DNA of 64,000 nt from Silurus meridionalis (taxonomy: Eukaryota; Chordata; Actinopteri; Siluriformes; Siluridae). The stretch covers positions 7,718,501 through 7,782,500 of the forward strand of contig NC_060898.1 of NCBI RefSeq assembly GCF_014805685.1, read 5' to 3'. The position numbers and the translations under genes are program-made. Shown one piece after another: positions 19,280 to 33,000 of this stretch. Position 1 is the stretch's first letter; every line of letters starts with the position of its first letter. The notes under the pieces are model-generated. The model was not told the DNA's origin. It did not search any database and saw only the letters and a program-made list of their open reading frames with translations.

Positions 19280-19739
19280 CTCGGGAATGAGCACGTTTAT
19301 GAATGACTGTCGTTGAACATGTGACTTTTTTCCATGCTGAAGTTCCCACAACTTAGCAAACCGCATGATTCGTTTCCGGAAGCCGATTCGAACATTGTGT
19401 CTTTTTTCCCCCTCTTATGATGTCTTAGCTGCTATCGCCGCCTGGTGGTCACTATTTACACGACACCATATCAGCGTTAATATGTTCTCTCTTGCTTTTC
19501 CTCACATTTAGTGCTTTTAGGCTTTAAGAATTACTTAAAAAAATAAGTATTGTTAAAAAAAACCTAAAGCTTAAAATTGTATCTGAAGAGGGTCTGCTTA
19601 TTTTGAAATTAGACATAGCCGAACTAAAATTAATAATGTGAACTTACTATTTACTTTCAGTACTTCTTTCTAACTTAAAATCTAAAAAATAAAAGCCGTT
19701 AATAAAGTATAAATACTTGAATTTGATATGTATTTATAT

Positions 19740-19741
<2 letters not shown>

Positions 19742-19781
<40 letters not shown>
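19742..19781. repeat. (TG)n microsatellite
   Basis: About 36 bp of TG followed by tatgtatg, roughly 140 bp upstream of the rpl37 start codon. Confidence 0.93.
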
Positions 19782-19784
<3 letters not shown>

Positions 19785-19883
19785 ATGTATAAAATGAAAA
19801 AAACTATTTGATGAAATGATTCAGGACTCATTTCGGTGTTGCACCGTGAGCAAACCCGGATGACTTTTAGCGCTGCACCAATT

Positions 19884-19909
19884 CCTGTTCCGCCCTCTTT
19901 CTACTCTCA
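19884..19909 (+). promoter_or_regulatory. rpl37 transcription-start region with 5' TOP-like pyrimidine tract
   Basis: Just before the start codon lies a pyrimidine-rich run (ccgccctctttctactctc). Ribosomal-protein mRNAs start at a C within such a tract and are under growth control of translation through it. The exact start cannot be fixed from sequence. Confidence 0.55.
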
Positions 19910-19921
19910 TCTGGGGAAAAG

Positions 19922-22477
<2,556 letters not shown>

Positions 22478-22488
22478 AGCAGGCTCCC

Positions 22489-22494
22489 AATAAA
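22489..22494 (+). terminator. rpl37 polyadenylation signal
   Basis: AATAAA lies 11 bp after the stop codon, the short 3' UTR usual for ribosomal-protein genes. Confidence 0.85.
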
Positions 22495-25084
22495 CATGTC
22501 AACAACAGCCATGATTCTCTGTGGTTTGTTTTCTAAACAACTTAAACAATCCTCCGAATTAAAAACCTGAAATTGAAAAGCAATAATTGCTTCCCACAGT
22601 TAAATAAAATCTTGGGTTATTTTGATTAGTTGTACCAAGGTATAGGGTTTTTTTTTTTTTTTTTTTTTTTTATAAAAGGGTATAAAAAATGAAATTAATG
22701 CTTGTGGGCTCAACTTTGATACTTCAGTTCTTTTTTTTACCTATGACTATTTAGCTGCATTTTACATTAGATTCATTAAGCATATCACACCCTGATCTTT
22801 TTAATTGTACAATGCTTTTTTTTATTTAAAAAAAAAGGAAATTTGAGCATGCCTGTGATTATGTTCATATTTGGTAGGCTTTAGAGTTCATGCATAATAC
22901 ATCTGGATAGCTGTAAATCTATTGGCACTTAGTTTAAATCCGCTTCTAACAGGAATTAGCAAATGGGTTACTGTAGATATTTTAGACTTAACATTGTCCA
23001 TGAATACAATTGGGCCTCTACTAAATACCTGACCTTGCTCTGGCATAATTCAGTAATCATGGTGTTTTGAAAAACTACAGCTTTGCAGGCCTTTGTAGGT
23101 GTATTTTAATCACGTGAAGCTTTCAATACTCTGTGTGCTGGAAATTTCTCTAGCACTTCATTAGCCCACATTTTTTTCTAATTTGCTATTTTTGGATGGT
23201 GGAGTATTCTCACATTAGCAGTGATACCAAGGTGTTTAGAAAATCGTAGAACACACTTGTGCCATAATTGGCGCTACACCCACTTAAACATGCCACGTCA
23301 GGATCACTGCTGTGCTGAGATCCACCACCACCCAAATAATATCTGGCAGCAACAGATGGCCTTCAGTCAGTAATTACATACTGTCAGAACCTCGTTGCAT
23401 TGGATCAGCAGCTCCCCACGCTCTGGCAGCTCCACTAGGGGACAGAATAGCCTGATTAACAGCAGTTCTACAGACCTGAGAAAGAACAACTCGCTCAGCA
23501 GCACCAAACTACTGCACTAAGAACCATGTTGAGTGTGAGTGTCAGTCAGATGAACATGATCCCTTGTATTATGTTTTAAATCAAAATACCTTTGAAAATG
23601 GGGTATGGATCTACTATGCAGAAATGCTCCATAACCACTAATCACTATAGTTGAGAGACAGATATTGGATGGGATAATCTGGTTTAAATAAGAACATTTT
23701 AAAACACTTGACCTGTTTTTAAAATTAAGCGTAATCATTTTAAGACCATGTGCTGTGTACTTTCTTGTTAGTGAGTCAGCTTCAGACTGAGAGCTGTGGC
23801 TTCCAGTCCTAAAAAGTGTACTGATCTGTGTAAATATAAACACACTAGATTGCTGGAACAATTACATATTTAAAAAACATAATACATGCTAACCCCCTTG
23901 TAGCAAATTATTAAATATAATTATATTATTAGATACAAATTATTAAATATAAAATCTTTATTGGTGTTGATTTCTTGTAGTTTTACACTTTAAAATTAGA
24001 GATATCTACAAATAATATATTTAGACATTTGTTTGTTTAAAATTAAAGCATATCTGCAAATAATTTATTTAGACATTTGTTTGTTCGCAAGGTGGAGAGA
24101 TAAAATGTATGAAATAATTTAGTAAAACCTGATACTAGCTAAAATCATTCTCGTACTAGTTAAACCTAGTTATCCTCTATGTACAATTGTAGTTTTACAA
24201 CTGTACTGTTGTCTAATAAATAGAGCACCATGGCGATATTTTTTTAATTAATATTTTGTTTATTAAAATGTTAAAATGACCCTGGATAAATCCCGTGGAT
24301 TTAAAGCCAGCTTTACAATGTATGATTGTTAATCTGGTTTTGATATTTCAGTTCCTTCTTACTGCAAACACAATAGAAAGTGTATTTTTGTCCCCATTTT
24401 CAGCATAAGCTCAGGCTGCAGTGAACGTTGATGTAAGTAGAATGTAGTAATTTTCCTTAATCACAGCTTGAGCAGTTGATTGTTCACATAGTGCACACTT
24501 TGTACCACAGGCTGTTATAGAATTCAGCCAAGCATTTTATTTTTAGACAAAATGTGACCAAGTGTGACATCTCAGAACACTGCTGTAATTGTGCAGTGTG
24601 AAATTTGCTTATATCAGTTAAAGGCTAGTATTTATTCCAACCGATGGAATTTAATACAGACATCGATTTTGTGTTTAACTTACAATAGGTAACATGCTGC
24701 AATATAACCTTTCTCCCATCAAACTAAGAACTGTCATTTACAAATTATACATTAAAATACAGAGACATAATGAATAATACATATGCAAAATCTATCCTAT
24801 TTTCAATTTCCAATTTATCATTAGGAAAAATTATAAATCAACTTACCCGCAATTTTCTTGGACACTTAAGCAATGTAACGGAAGTCTCATAGCATTTACA
24901 TTTACAGTGACATACATTTTGTGTAACATTTAATTAGCATTTTTTGTTGTTGTGTTACTGGGCAGAGTGATCAGATGCATATTAAATATTTGCAGATTTA
25001 TTTATTTTTATTAATTTATTTATTTTCATTTTTTTTACCAACTAAAATATAATATATATAATTATTTCAAGAACTAAAATTTTA
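22495..25084. other. intergenic downstream of rpl37
   Basis: No gene. It contains a poly-T run (about 22647-22671) and a segment at 23215-23420 whose phrases (tgccacgtcaggatcactgc, ccacccaaataatatctg) belong to a widespread fish interspersed repeat of uncertain class. The remainder is AT-rich unique-looking DNA. Confidence 0.6.
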
Positions 25085-25745
25085 AAGTATTAAAGTGCAC
25101 CTGAAAAACCATTTAGCAAATCATCAAGAACTTCAAGGAGAACGGTTTAACTGCAGTGATGAAGGATTCTGGACATCCCAGAGTGTCCAGCAAGTGCCAA
25201 GACTGTCCTCTCCTAAAAAGTTAGCTAATGAACCATGCCACCAATAACACCAAAGCTTTTCACAATACTGGCAGCAGGTGCATGTAAGTGCTTTTAGACA
25301 CACACACACTAAAGTGAAGACTTTTTGGACTACGGCCTGGTGTCAAAAATAGTATGAAAGAAATGACGTTTGGCCAAGCAGCTCCCCAGGTCTTAATCTC
25401 ATAGAGAACTTGTGGTCAATCTTAACAGGAGGTGGGTGGACAAGCAGAAGCCCACAAAATCGAAATCACTAATATCCAAGAATGGCTCACCAACATTCAG
25501 AATTTGGCCCAAAGCTGATGTGCAGCATGCCAGATTAAACTGCAGAGGTTATAAAAAAGGAAGGGTCAACCCTTTAAATATTGACTTTTTGCATATACTG
25601 AATGTTTTTGCCAATAAAAGCCTTCACACTTCTCAAATGCTATCATTGTTTTTCAGTATGCCATGGAAGGATGTGAAAAAAATAATCTATAAATAGTGAA
25701 GCAGCAAATTTTGTGGAAATGCTAATATTTTTGGCAATGACTGTA
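25085..25745 (+). mobile_element. decayed Tc1-like transposon
   Basis: Scattered plus-strand matches: IKNFKENGLTAVMKDSGHP-like reading near 25120-25180, SPGLNLIENLWS (near 25386-25421, the ...DLNPIENLW... catalytic block) and IQEWLTNIQNLAQS. The right end is ttttggcaatgactgta. Large internal deletions and stops are present. Confidence 0.7.
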
Positions 25746-25865
25746 TGGCATTCAGCAGACATCCTTATCCAGACCGAATTATACAACTGATCTTATTTAT
25801 ACAAATGAGCAGATAAGGGCTTAAGGGCCTTGCTCAAGGACCCACAGTAGCAGCTTAGTGTAGCT
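25746..25865 (-). mobile_element. SINE fragment, antisense
   Basis: The minus strand reads cactaagctgctactgtggg and tccttgagcaaggcccttaa, the core of the SINE family at 41675-41842. It lies between two Tc1-type relics. Confidence 0.6.
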
Positions 25866-26365
25866 TAGAGTAGTTAATGTGCAGCTTGTATAGCAGTATA
25901 GATTACCACAGGTAAAGGTAATGGAGTGGCTATGTATCTCTCCAGACCTGAACCCTATTGAGCACCTGTGGGGTATTCTCAAGCGTAAGGTGGAAAAACG
26001 GCAGGTGTCCAACATCCAGCAGCTCCGTGATGTCATTATAGACGAGTGGAAGATGATCTCAGCAACAACCTGTGCAGCTCTGGTGAATTCCATGCCCAGG
26101 AGAATTAAAGCAGTGCTAGACAACAATGGTGCTCACACAAAAAACTTACACTTTGAACACGATTTTGACATGTTCACTTAGGGTGTACTCACTTTTGTTG
26201 GCAGTTATTTGGAAAATAATAGTATGTATGTTGAGTTAGTTTTAGAGGACAGTATATCTGTACTGCTATACAAGCTGCACATTGACTACTCTAAAATATA
26301 GTTTCATTTCTATTGTATTGCCCCTTGAGAACATATAATAAATAATGAAGTGGTTGCTGAAATGC
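25866..26365 (+). mobile_element. Tc1-like copy B, internally deleted, with inverted arms
   Basis: Arms 25866-25898 and 26261-26293 are inverted with 32 of 33 positions paired. Between them sits only the C-terminal end of the transposase (EWLCISPDLNPIEHLWGILK and SMPRRIKAVLDNNGAHTK) in the same family as copy A. The subterminal phrase gggtgtactcacttttgttg (about 26180) is a family terminus. It has lost most of its transposase. Confidence 0.8.
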
Positions 26366-26417
26366 TGTGTATATATATATATATATAATGTGTGTGTGTG
26401 TGTGTGTGTACAGTATG

Positions 26418-26497
<80 letters not shown>

Positions 26498-26551
26498 CTG
26501 TACATATACACTGGCGATCAAAATTAGAGAACATCTATATGTTATATATAT

Positions 26552-26620
<69 letters not shown>
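26366..26620. repeat. clustered (TA)n and (TG)n arrays
   Basis: TA (26366-26386), TG (26390-26409), TA (26421-26492), a 66-bp spacer, then TA (26559-26620). The many overlapping Tyr/Ile frames here are repeat translations. Confidence 0.96.
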
Positions 26621-26625
<5 letters not shown>

Positions 26626-27394
26626 TCTGAATTGAGATGATTGTTTCATCGCTCTGGTAGTCACTTACTTTCATCACTTACATGTCAGCTAATCACAATT
26701 GCACAATGAAATAGAAATCTTTTTTTTTTTTTTTTTTACACATTTTTGACATTTGAAACTGAAAGTGATTTTTTTCTGATTAGTCAGAATTTAGAGGTGC
26801 CAAATTATTATATTATTATTGGACATCACAGTTATGTTGCATATAAATGACCTAATCCTCCTATCAGGGGTTAAAAAAAATTAATAATAATAAAAAACAG
26901 AAACTGTTGGCACAGTACTGTCAGACCCAAGCCCAGAAACTTTAAAATAACCATAACTTTTATATACCAGAAAAAAACCAGAACCATTTGTTATAATATT
27001 ATTTTATCATCCAGTAGGACAGAGAAAAGCTTGAAGTATTCTATGCAATCAAAAGACACCAAATTGGTGCAAATATCATGCAGCCAAACCACGCAACCAT
27101 GCAGACAAATTATACACAGTAAATTCTGTAAAAGTAAACATGCACAGAGACACAACATCTAATGGCTTAAGAGCTGAATTAGGATAATTACCAGTATTAA
27201 TCACAATATCACCTCCCCAACAGAGTTTTTAAACTGATGGTATTTTAGTCTGTGATCCAGTGAACCAGTGTCAGGATGTAATTATTAATAGAGACTTTAA
27301 TAAAGAAAGCATTTCAGTCATTTGTTTTGGGAAATTAACTTTAGAAAAGGTTCATCCTCAATTCTCTACAATCACTAACATTAGACAATGAATT

Positions 27395-27444
<50 letters not shown>

Positions 27445-27559
27445 GCACACACATTTTCTGTGATTTGGTGATTTAGGGTTATTTTACTATTTAACAGAAT
27501 TGTTCTTCACATTGTAGTAGTATGGTATGGGAAAGGGTAATGATGCCAGCTGACAGAGG
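26621..27559. other. intergenic, nothing coding
   Basis: AT-rich DNA with a poly-T run near 26720 and a (CA)n array at 27398-27437. No gene or named element is seen. Confidence 0.6.
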
Positions 27560-28430
27560 AAAGTATTCACAGTGCTTCACTTTTTCCACATTTTGTTATG
27601 TTACAGCCTTATTCCTCAAAATTCAACATACAATCCTCATAATGACAGTTTGAAAGAAATTTATTTGAAATAATTTCTTTAAAAAAAAAATCATGTACAC
27701 ATGTACATAAATATTTACAGCCGCTGTCATGACATTCAAAATTGAGCTCAGGTGCATCCTGTTTCCACTGATCATCCTTGAAATGTTTCTACAACTTGAT
27801 TGTAGTCCACCTGTGGTACATTCAGTTGATAGGAGATGATCTGGAAAGGTGTGTACTGCCTATATTAAGGTCCCACAGTTAACAGTGCATTTCAGAGCAC
27901 AAACCAAGCCATGAAGTCCAAGGAATTGTCTGTGGACCTCTGAGACAGGATTGTATCGAGGCGATACAAGAGGTGAGGATGTTTTTTTAGTGTCAGGAAC
28001 TGGGAGACTAGTCAGGATTGAGGAAAAGATGAATGCAGCAATGTACAGAGAAATCTTTGGTAAAAACCTACTCTAGCTCCTGGACCTCAGACTGGTGCAC
28101 TGGTTCATCTTCCAACAGGACAACAACCCAAAACACGAGGCCAAGATGACAAAGGAGTGGCTACTGGGGAATCTCCGTGAATGTCGTTGTGTGGCTCAGC
28201 CAGAGCCCAGACTTGAACTCGATTTAACATCTCTGGAAAGATCTGAAAATGTCTGTGCCCTGACGCTCCCCATCCAACCTGATGGAGCTTGAAAGGTTTT
28301 GCAAAGAAGAATGGGAGAAACTGCCCAAAAAATAGGTGTGCCAAGCATCATATTCAAAAAGACTTGAGGGTGTAATTGTTGCCAAAGGTGCTTCAACAAA
28401 ATATTGATCAGAGGCTGTTCGAAAAATATT
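27560..28430 (+). mobile_element. Tc1-like transposon with central deletion
   Basis: The left end has agtattcacagtgcttcact and tttttccacattttgttatg, a well-known fish Tc1 terminus. After a gap come FIFQQDNNPKHEAKMTKEWL (28105 on), the DD-E core, and ...RLELDLTSLERSENVCALTL, a worn DLNPIEHLW block. The central few hundred bases, including the helix-turn-helix and first catalytic Asp, are missing. Confidence 0.78.
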
Positions 28431-29629
28431 TGCTTTATATTTGATATTTACAAAATTGTCAATGAATTTCGATGCTTATGCAATACTGAAACGATTGTAG
28501 GGGTTATGGCAGTAACAGATATGGATTTGACCTGTATACCCACAGTGTGCACCTATAGATACAAGCAAAGCAGACCTGACAAAGTATGGAATTAAGGCAC
28601 AATCTATATCTAGGTGGTCTCAAAGTTTTGAAAATGTTTATTAAATTTTAAACTATAGGGGTGTTATACCCCAAATTCTGTTTTCTCTCTATATAGTGGT
28701 GCATTAATAATAATACATTTTCCACCCATAGTGAAAATAAGCATTTTCTTCAATATGTACCTTAAGTTTACCTTTTTTTATTTTTTCAAAAAAATACAGT
28801 ATAAAAAAAGCAAACAGCTGAAAACAAATGTGTGTTTGTGTGATGTAGCAGCAAGCAGCATATATGAAAATGGTCGGTTTATTACAGTAGTGTGACTCTG
28901 GGTGGCGTGTGTTCCTGTTCTTGAGAGACAGTAAGAGTGGGATGTACTTAAGGGGGTAATACTGTAGTGTTTTCCCTCAACAGTTTCAGGGAATATGTGT
29001 TTTATATTAAAGCTTGATCAAATAAAAAAGAAGGGAGTCTCTATTTTTCTGAAAAAAATATAGAGGATTGTGAGGATGATTACACTATAATTCACCATGC
29101 CTGATATAAGCAGTATTTATAATGAATGGTCTATTTTCTTATGAAGCCTGTTTGATGTTTAGATATCATTCGAATCAGGATTCTGTATAATGGACTCTTA
29201 CACATTTACAGTCTAGCCCAAAAAAAAAGTCCTTCACTGATCAGCTGAGGAATGAGGGTGAATCAGGTGGGTTCAGTGAGGGCGTGCATTGCAGTGGTCC
29301 TGCAGGTGGAGCAAAACACGATACACGCAGTTGTAAATCTATTGCTTTTTAAAAAAAAATAGTTACTTATATATTTTTAATGATTTGAAGACAGAGGTGT
29401 GCACATGCATGCATATTGTATGTTGTCTAACGTTCAAGAATAACGCCAGCGTCCAAGGTGTTCATGACATCACAGACGTTGCACGCAGTCACGAGCTGGA
29501 GCCCGTCTCTCTCAAGAACTTGGGGTGTATTGAAATCTCGGTTTTTCATTCTTCATCCCAAGTGGTCGTAGGTACAGTGGGAAGACAGGGGACAGCTTCG
29601 TGGGTTGTATAGTCCAGATTTTCTTCGCA
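28431..29629. other. intergenic upstream of st8sia5
   Basis: No gene or named repeat is recognised. Base composition changes from AT-rich to GC-rich from about 29440 towards the st8sia5 first exon. Confidence 0.6.
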
Positions 29630-29960
29630 TTGGGTCCGACGGAAGCGTCTATTTCCAGGCACGCGCGTGCGCTGAATCTAGGGAAACGAGCGCGCGCGTG
29701 ATGCTAACGGCATATCGGCCGTGGTCTTTCTGCACAGGCGCCACCGGTCATCGGGAATGATTTCCTACATCATCTGTCCCTAAGCTTCAAGTCAAACTAA
29801 CCAAAACGAGAGAGGAGCCATCTGTGTGAGGACCAAGTCCCAAGATGATGCGCTGGAGGAGCGGATGAACGCGCCTCTCCGTTATTCCTTGTTATTGCCA
29901 CCCCGCGGAAGGATGGGATACTCGGACCCGACGGCCAGCCGCGACTTGCTGGGAAATAGA
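29630..29960 (+). promoter_or_regulatory. CpG-rich promoter and first-exon region of st8sia5
   Basis: CpG is rare elsewhere in the window but dense here (ggcacgcgcgtgcgctg, cgagcgcgcgcgtgatg, cggcatatcggccg). Such islands mark vertebrate promoters, and the st8sia5 start codon lies at its downstream end. No TATA box is seen. Confidence 0.6.
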
Positions 29961-30043
29961 TCTCTCTGTTTTATTTTCATCTGCGCTTTTGGCGTGGTCA
30001 CACTGCTGCAGCAGATCCTCTATGGAAAGAACTATATTAAGAG
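29913..30043 (+). CDS. st8sia5: st8sia5 exon 1: cytosolic tail and membrane anchor
   Basis: Encodes 43 residues and two bases of the next codon: a 16-residue tail, then [20 protein letters not shown] and YGKNYIK. Donor GTAAAA. The same frame is open upstream to 29784 with another ATG at 29865 in a poorer context. Confidence 0.93.
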
Positions 30044-33000
30044 GTAAAAAAAAATAACAATACACGAAAGCGCTCATTTTATTTTGTTTAACCCAGTTAT
30101 GAGGACGACGAGTATCAAAATGCATGTGCTATAATATGCGATTAGGTTTGCAACAAAAGCGGAATCGGTGGTTCATGTCAGGCATGTTTTGCTGAGATCT
30201 TGCGGAAACCACAGCACGCGGCTGACCGTTAGGTCGCACGGTTTCCTTCATTGTCCATCCGGTTTTCAGTTTTGAAGGGTTGGGGGAAAGAAACCCTGAT
30301 TTTAAGGCGTGAGCTCCATAACACCATCTCCCCAAAAATGCCATACACAGTCCCCACTGGCAGACTGTCTATGCCGCGTGACGCTTTGGGTTCCTCAGTT
30401 TTAATTTTCCTTTAATTGTTTATTTTATTTGTTATTTATTCCTTTATTTTATTTTCTCTCTCCCTTCAACCTTGATCATACATCTTTCCATGAAACTGCA
30501 TTGTGAAATCTTTATGACAGACATTTGAAGAGCAATTACGTAATAACAGATCATCTATGATGTCAGTGTACATAAAAAAAGAACAGACAGGAAAGGACTG
30601 TGGTGTAGCCTGAATATCATGAAACAGGTTGAGGGTTTTTTTTATAGATCTTGCAATTATGGAAGGTTATCTCCAAGGACAGGTTGGTACTTCTAATTCT
30701 TGATCTTCTTGATGGAGAGAGCACATCATCGCCAAGTGTGTGTTTTTTGTGTGTCAATGCAAAATGGCGCCTCTCAGACAGAGGGGCCCCCCCCTGTGCA
30801 TTATGGTCTCTGTGAGCCTGCAGATATCCATATGCTACATTTAAAGCCACGCCCACTCCCACCTTACCCTTTACTGCCTTACACACACAGTGCATTCATG
30901 ACATCAGGTGTGTGTGTGTGTGTGTGTGTCGCCTCTGATAGCATGAATCCTGTCCGGATCTTCTCTGTTTGCACTCTGCCTATAGAGAAAGAGCAGTGTG
31001 TAGGTGTGTAAGACAAACACTGAGGTCCAATCAAATGCCATGCAAAAAAGGTTCATTGTTTTATTTGAATTGCTCCATTTTGGTTATATGAACCATATCA
31101 CAGACCTACATACTCATCACTAGTTTGTATGTGCACTAGACCTCTTTAGATCTCAGGATGACAAAAAAAAGTGTTTGTAAACACGTCACACTCGAAAAAA
31201 GTCAGCTGACTGTACCTGAGTTTAAAATGTCTTTAGGAAGAAATCATCCCCTGTGTGTGAGAGACATTTCTCACTTCAGTGTTTCAGAAACTGGTGTGGT
31301 TTTGTGTTGCTTTTGGCAGCAGGGAGAGACTGTCACCATTTTCTATTCTGATCTATTTTGTGTCTGGTAAAAAATAAAAAATAAAAAAAAAAGGAATTTA
31401 CTCACTCCTTTCAAAAAAATGACCATGCAGTTTATCAATCAAACATAAGATTACCATGTGGAGAGTGGCAAATCTTAGTTTATCAGTTTGCCACAACAAT
31501 ATAAGTACTTGACACAAATAGTGTTGACCAGAAACATCCTAGTCCAGTCATCAGGATTTTCACACATGATTTTATTGATGAGTGTAGATTAGCCTTGGTG
31601 TTTGTCTGTCAGTACTAACACGTCATTCCCTGGGATCTGGAATATTGTATTTGCTTCTGATCGACCCCATCTTTCCACAGACCTTTCCTTTATATGCTGA
31701 GGTAGGGTTGCATTTCCTGCCCAGTATAAGTGGTTTATAAAGCAAAGACTGCTTTACCTTTGAGCTCTCTATTAATTCGCTCGGAAAAACAACTTGAGTG
31801 GCCTTGTTGTGCAAAGAAGCTTTTTGATTTGTTCTTTCTCACTAAGAATTATACTTGACACATTTCTTTTGATATGTATTATATGTATTTTTCCATAGTT
31901 AAATGCAGTGAAACTGCAGAACTTCATGTTAAACAGGGAACTTTTATATTGTTAATGTTAAAAATACACTAATTAGCTTAAACAGTGCTTACAATTCTAA
32001 TTTAAGTCATTTGCATTTTCTTCTAAATTATTCCCAAAGGCAGTATCCTGGAGAGACGTTATTAAAAGACCTTAAACTATATTTAATCAAAGCCTTAATT
32101 CTATTTCAAAAACTTAGTTTAATTTCAGACCATGTAGTCCTAAATGAAATTAAACTAGATTCAATTTTCATCTAAATTCTGGCTCCAGAAAAGCAGAATT
32201 GTATCTGCAACTTGAGCTGCAAATTCGACAATAACAGTGCCATGAAAAGACAGGGGACCATAAACTAAGCACCATGCTTTTACATTTAAGCTTTTACATA
32301 CATTTAATTTCAAGGGACTGCATAACTAAGGATAAATGTTACACATCTGCTTGTAATGAATCTACTACCAGTGAGCAAACATCTAAAAGAACAAATCACA
32401 AACTGCCATAGTTTTCCATCAGCGTTTAACAAAAAAACAGGATACTTGATGCAGGGTTAGATGACCTCCTGGCAAGAATGGTGGAGAGCAGCCTGCAGTA
32501 CATAGCAGAGGAGCTAGTATATTCAGGAGTGATAAAATTGGGTCCAACTAAAAATGGGTCTAGTTACATAAAATCCCTTGTTTAAAAATAACTTGAAATA
32601 ATCATTCTATGTAAAGTGACCTTTTACTATTAATGATTAGTTCATAGCCACAAATAAGAGAAATTTGGATGTCCTTTTCATAGTGGTGCTTTGTTACCGC
32701 ATTTGATTCCTGCCATAGAATTTGACAGGAAGAATAAACACATCTATATCTTAATGTCATTCTGTTCGGCCTGGGCATGCTTCTAGAACACAGTTTACCT
32801 GTTGATGGACCCTTATATGTCCCTTTTCATATTAAGAACTACACTGAGAATAAGAATATACTTCTTGATTTAAAATGCATTTTTCCAATGGCACCTATTT
32901 TATATCTTCTTAACATGAGATGGGAATAGGAAGTCTGTCTTTGTTTGAAACCTGTAATTCCAAAAACAGATGGAATACTAGCCTCTGTTTTTCCTGTATC

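Noticed and set aside
26266..26677. Several overlapping frames of Tyr-Ile and Cys-Val repeats on both strands
   Set aside because: They are translations of TA and TG arrays. The same holds for frames at 5103-5377, 8018-8311, 14322-14586 and 55020-55310.
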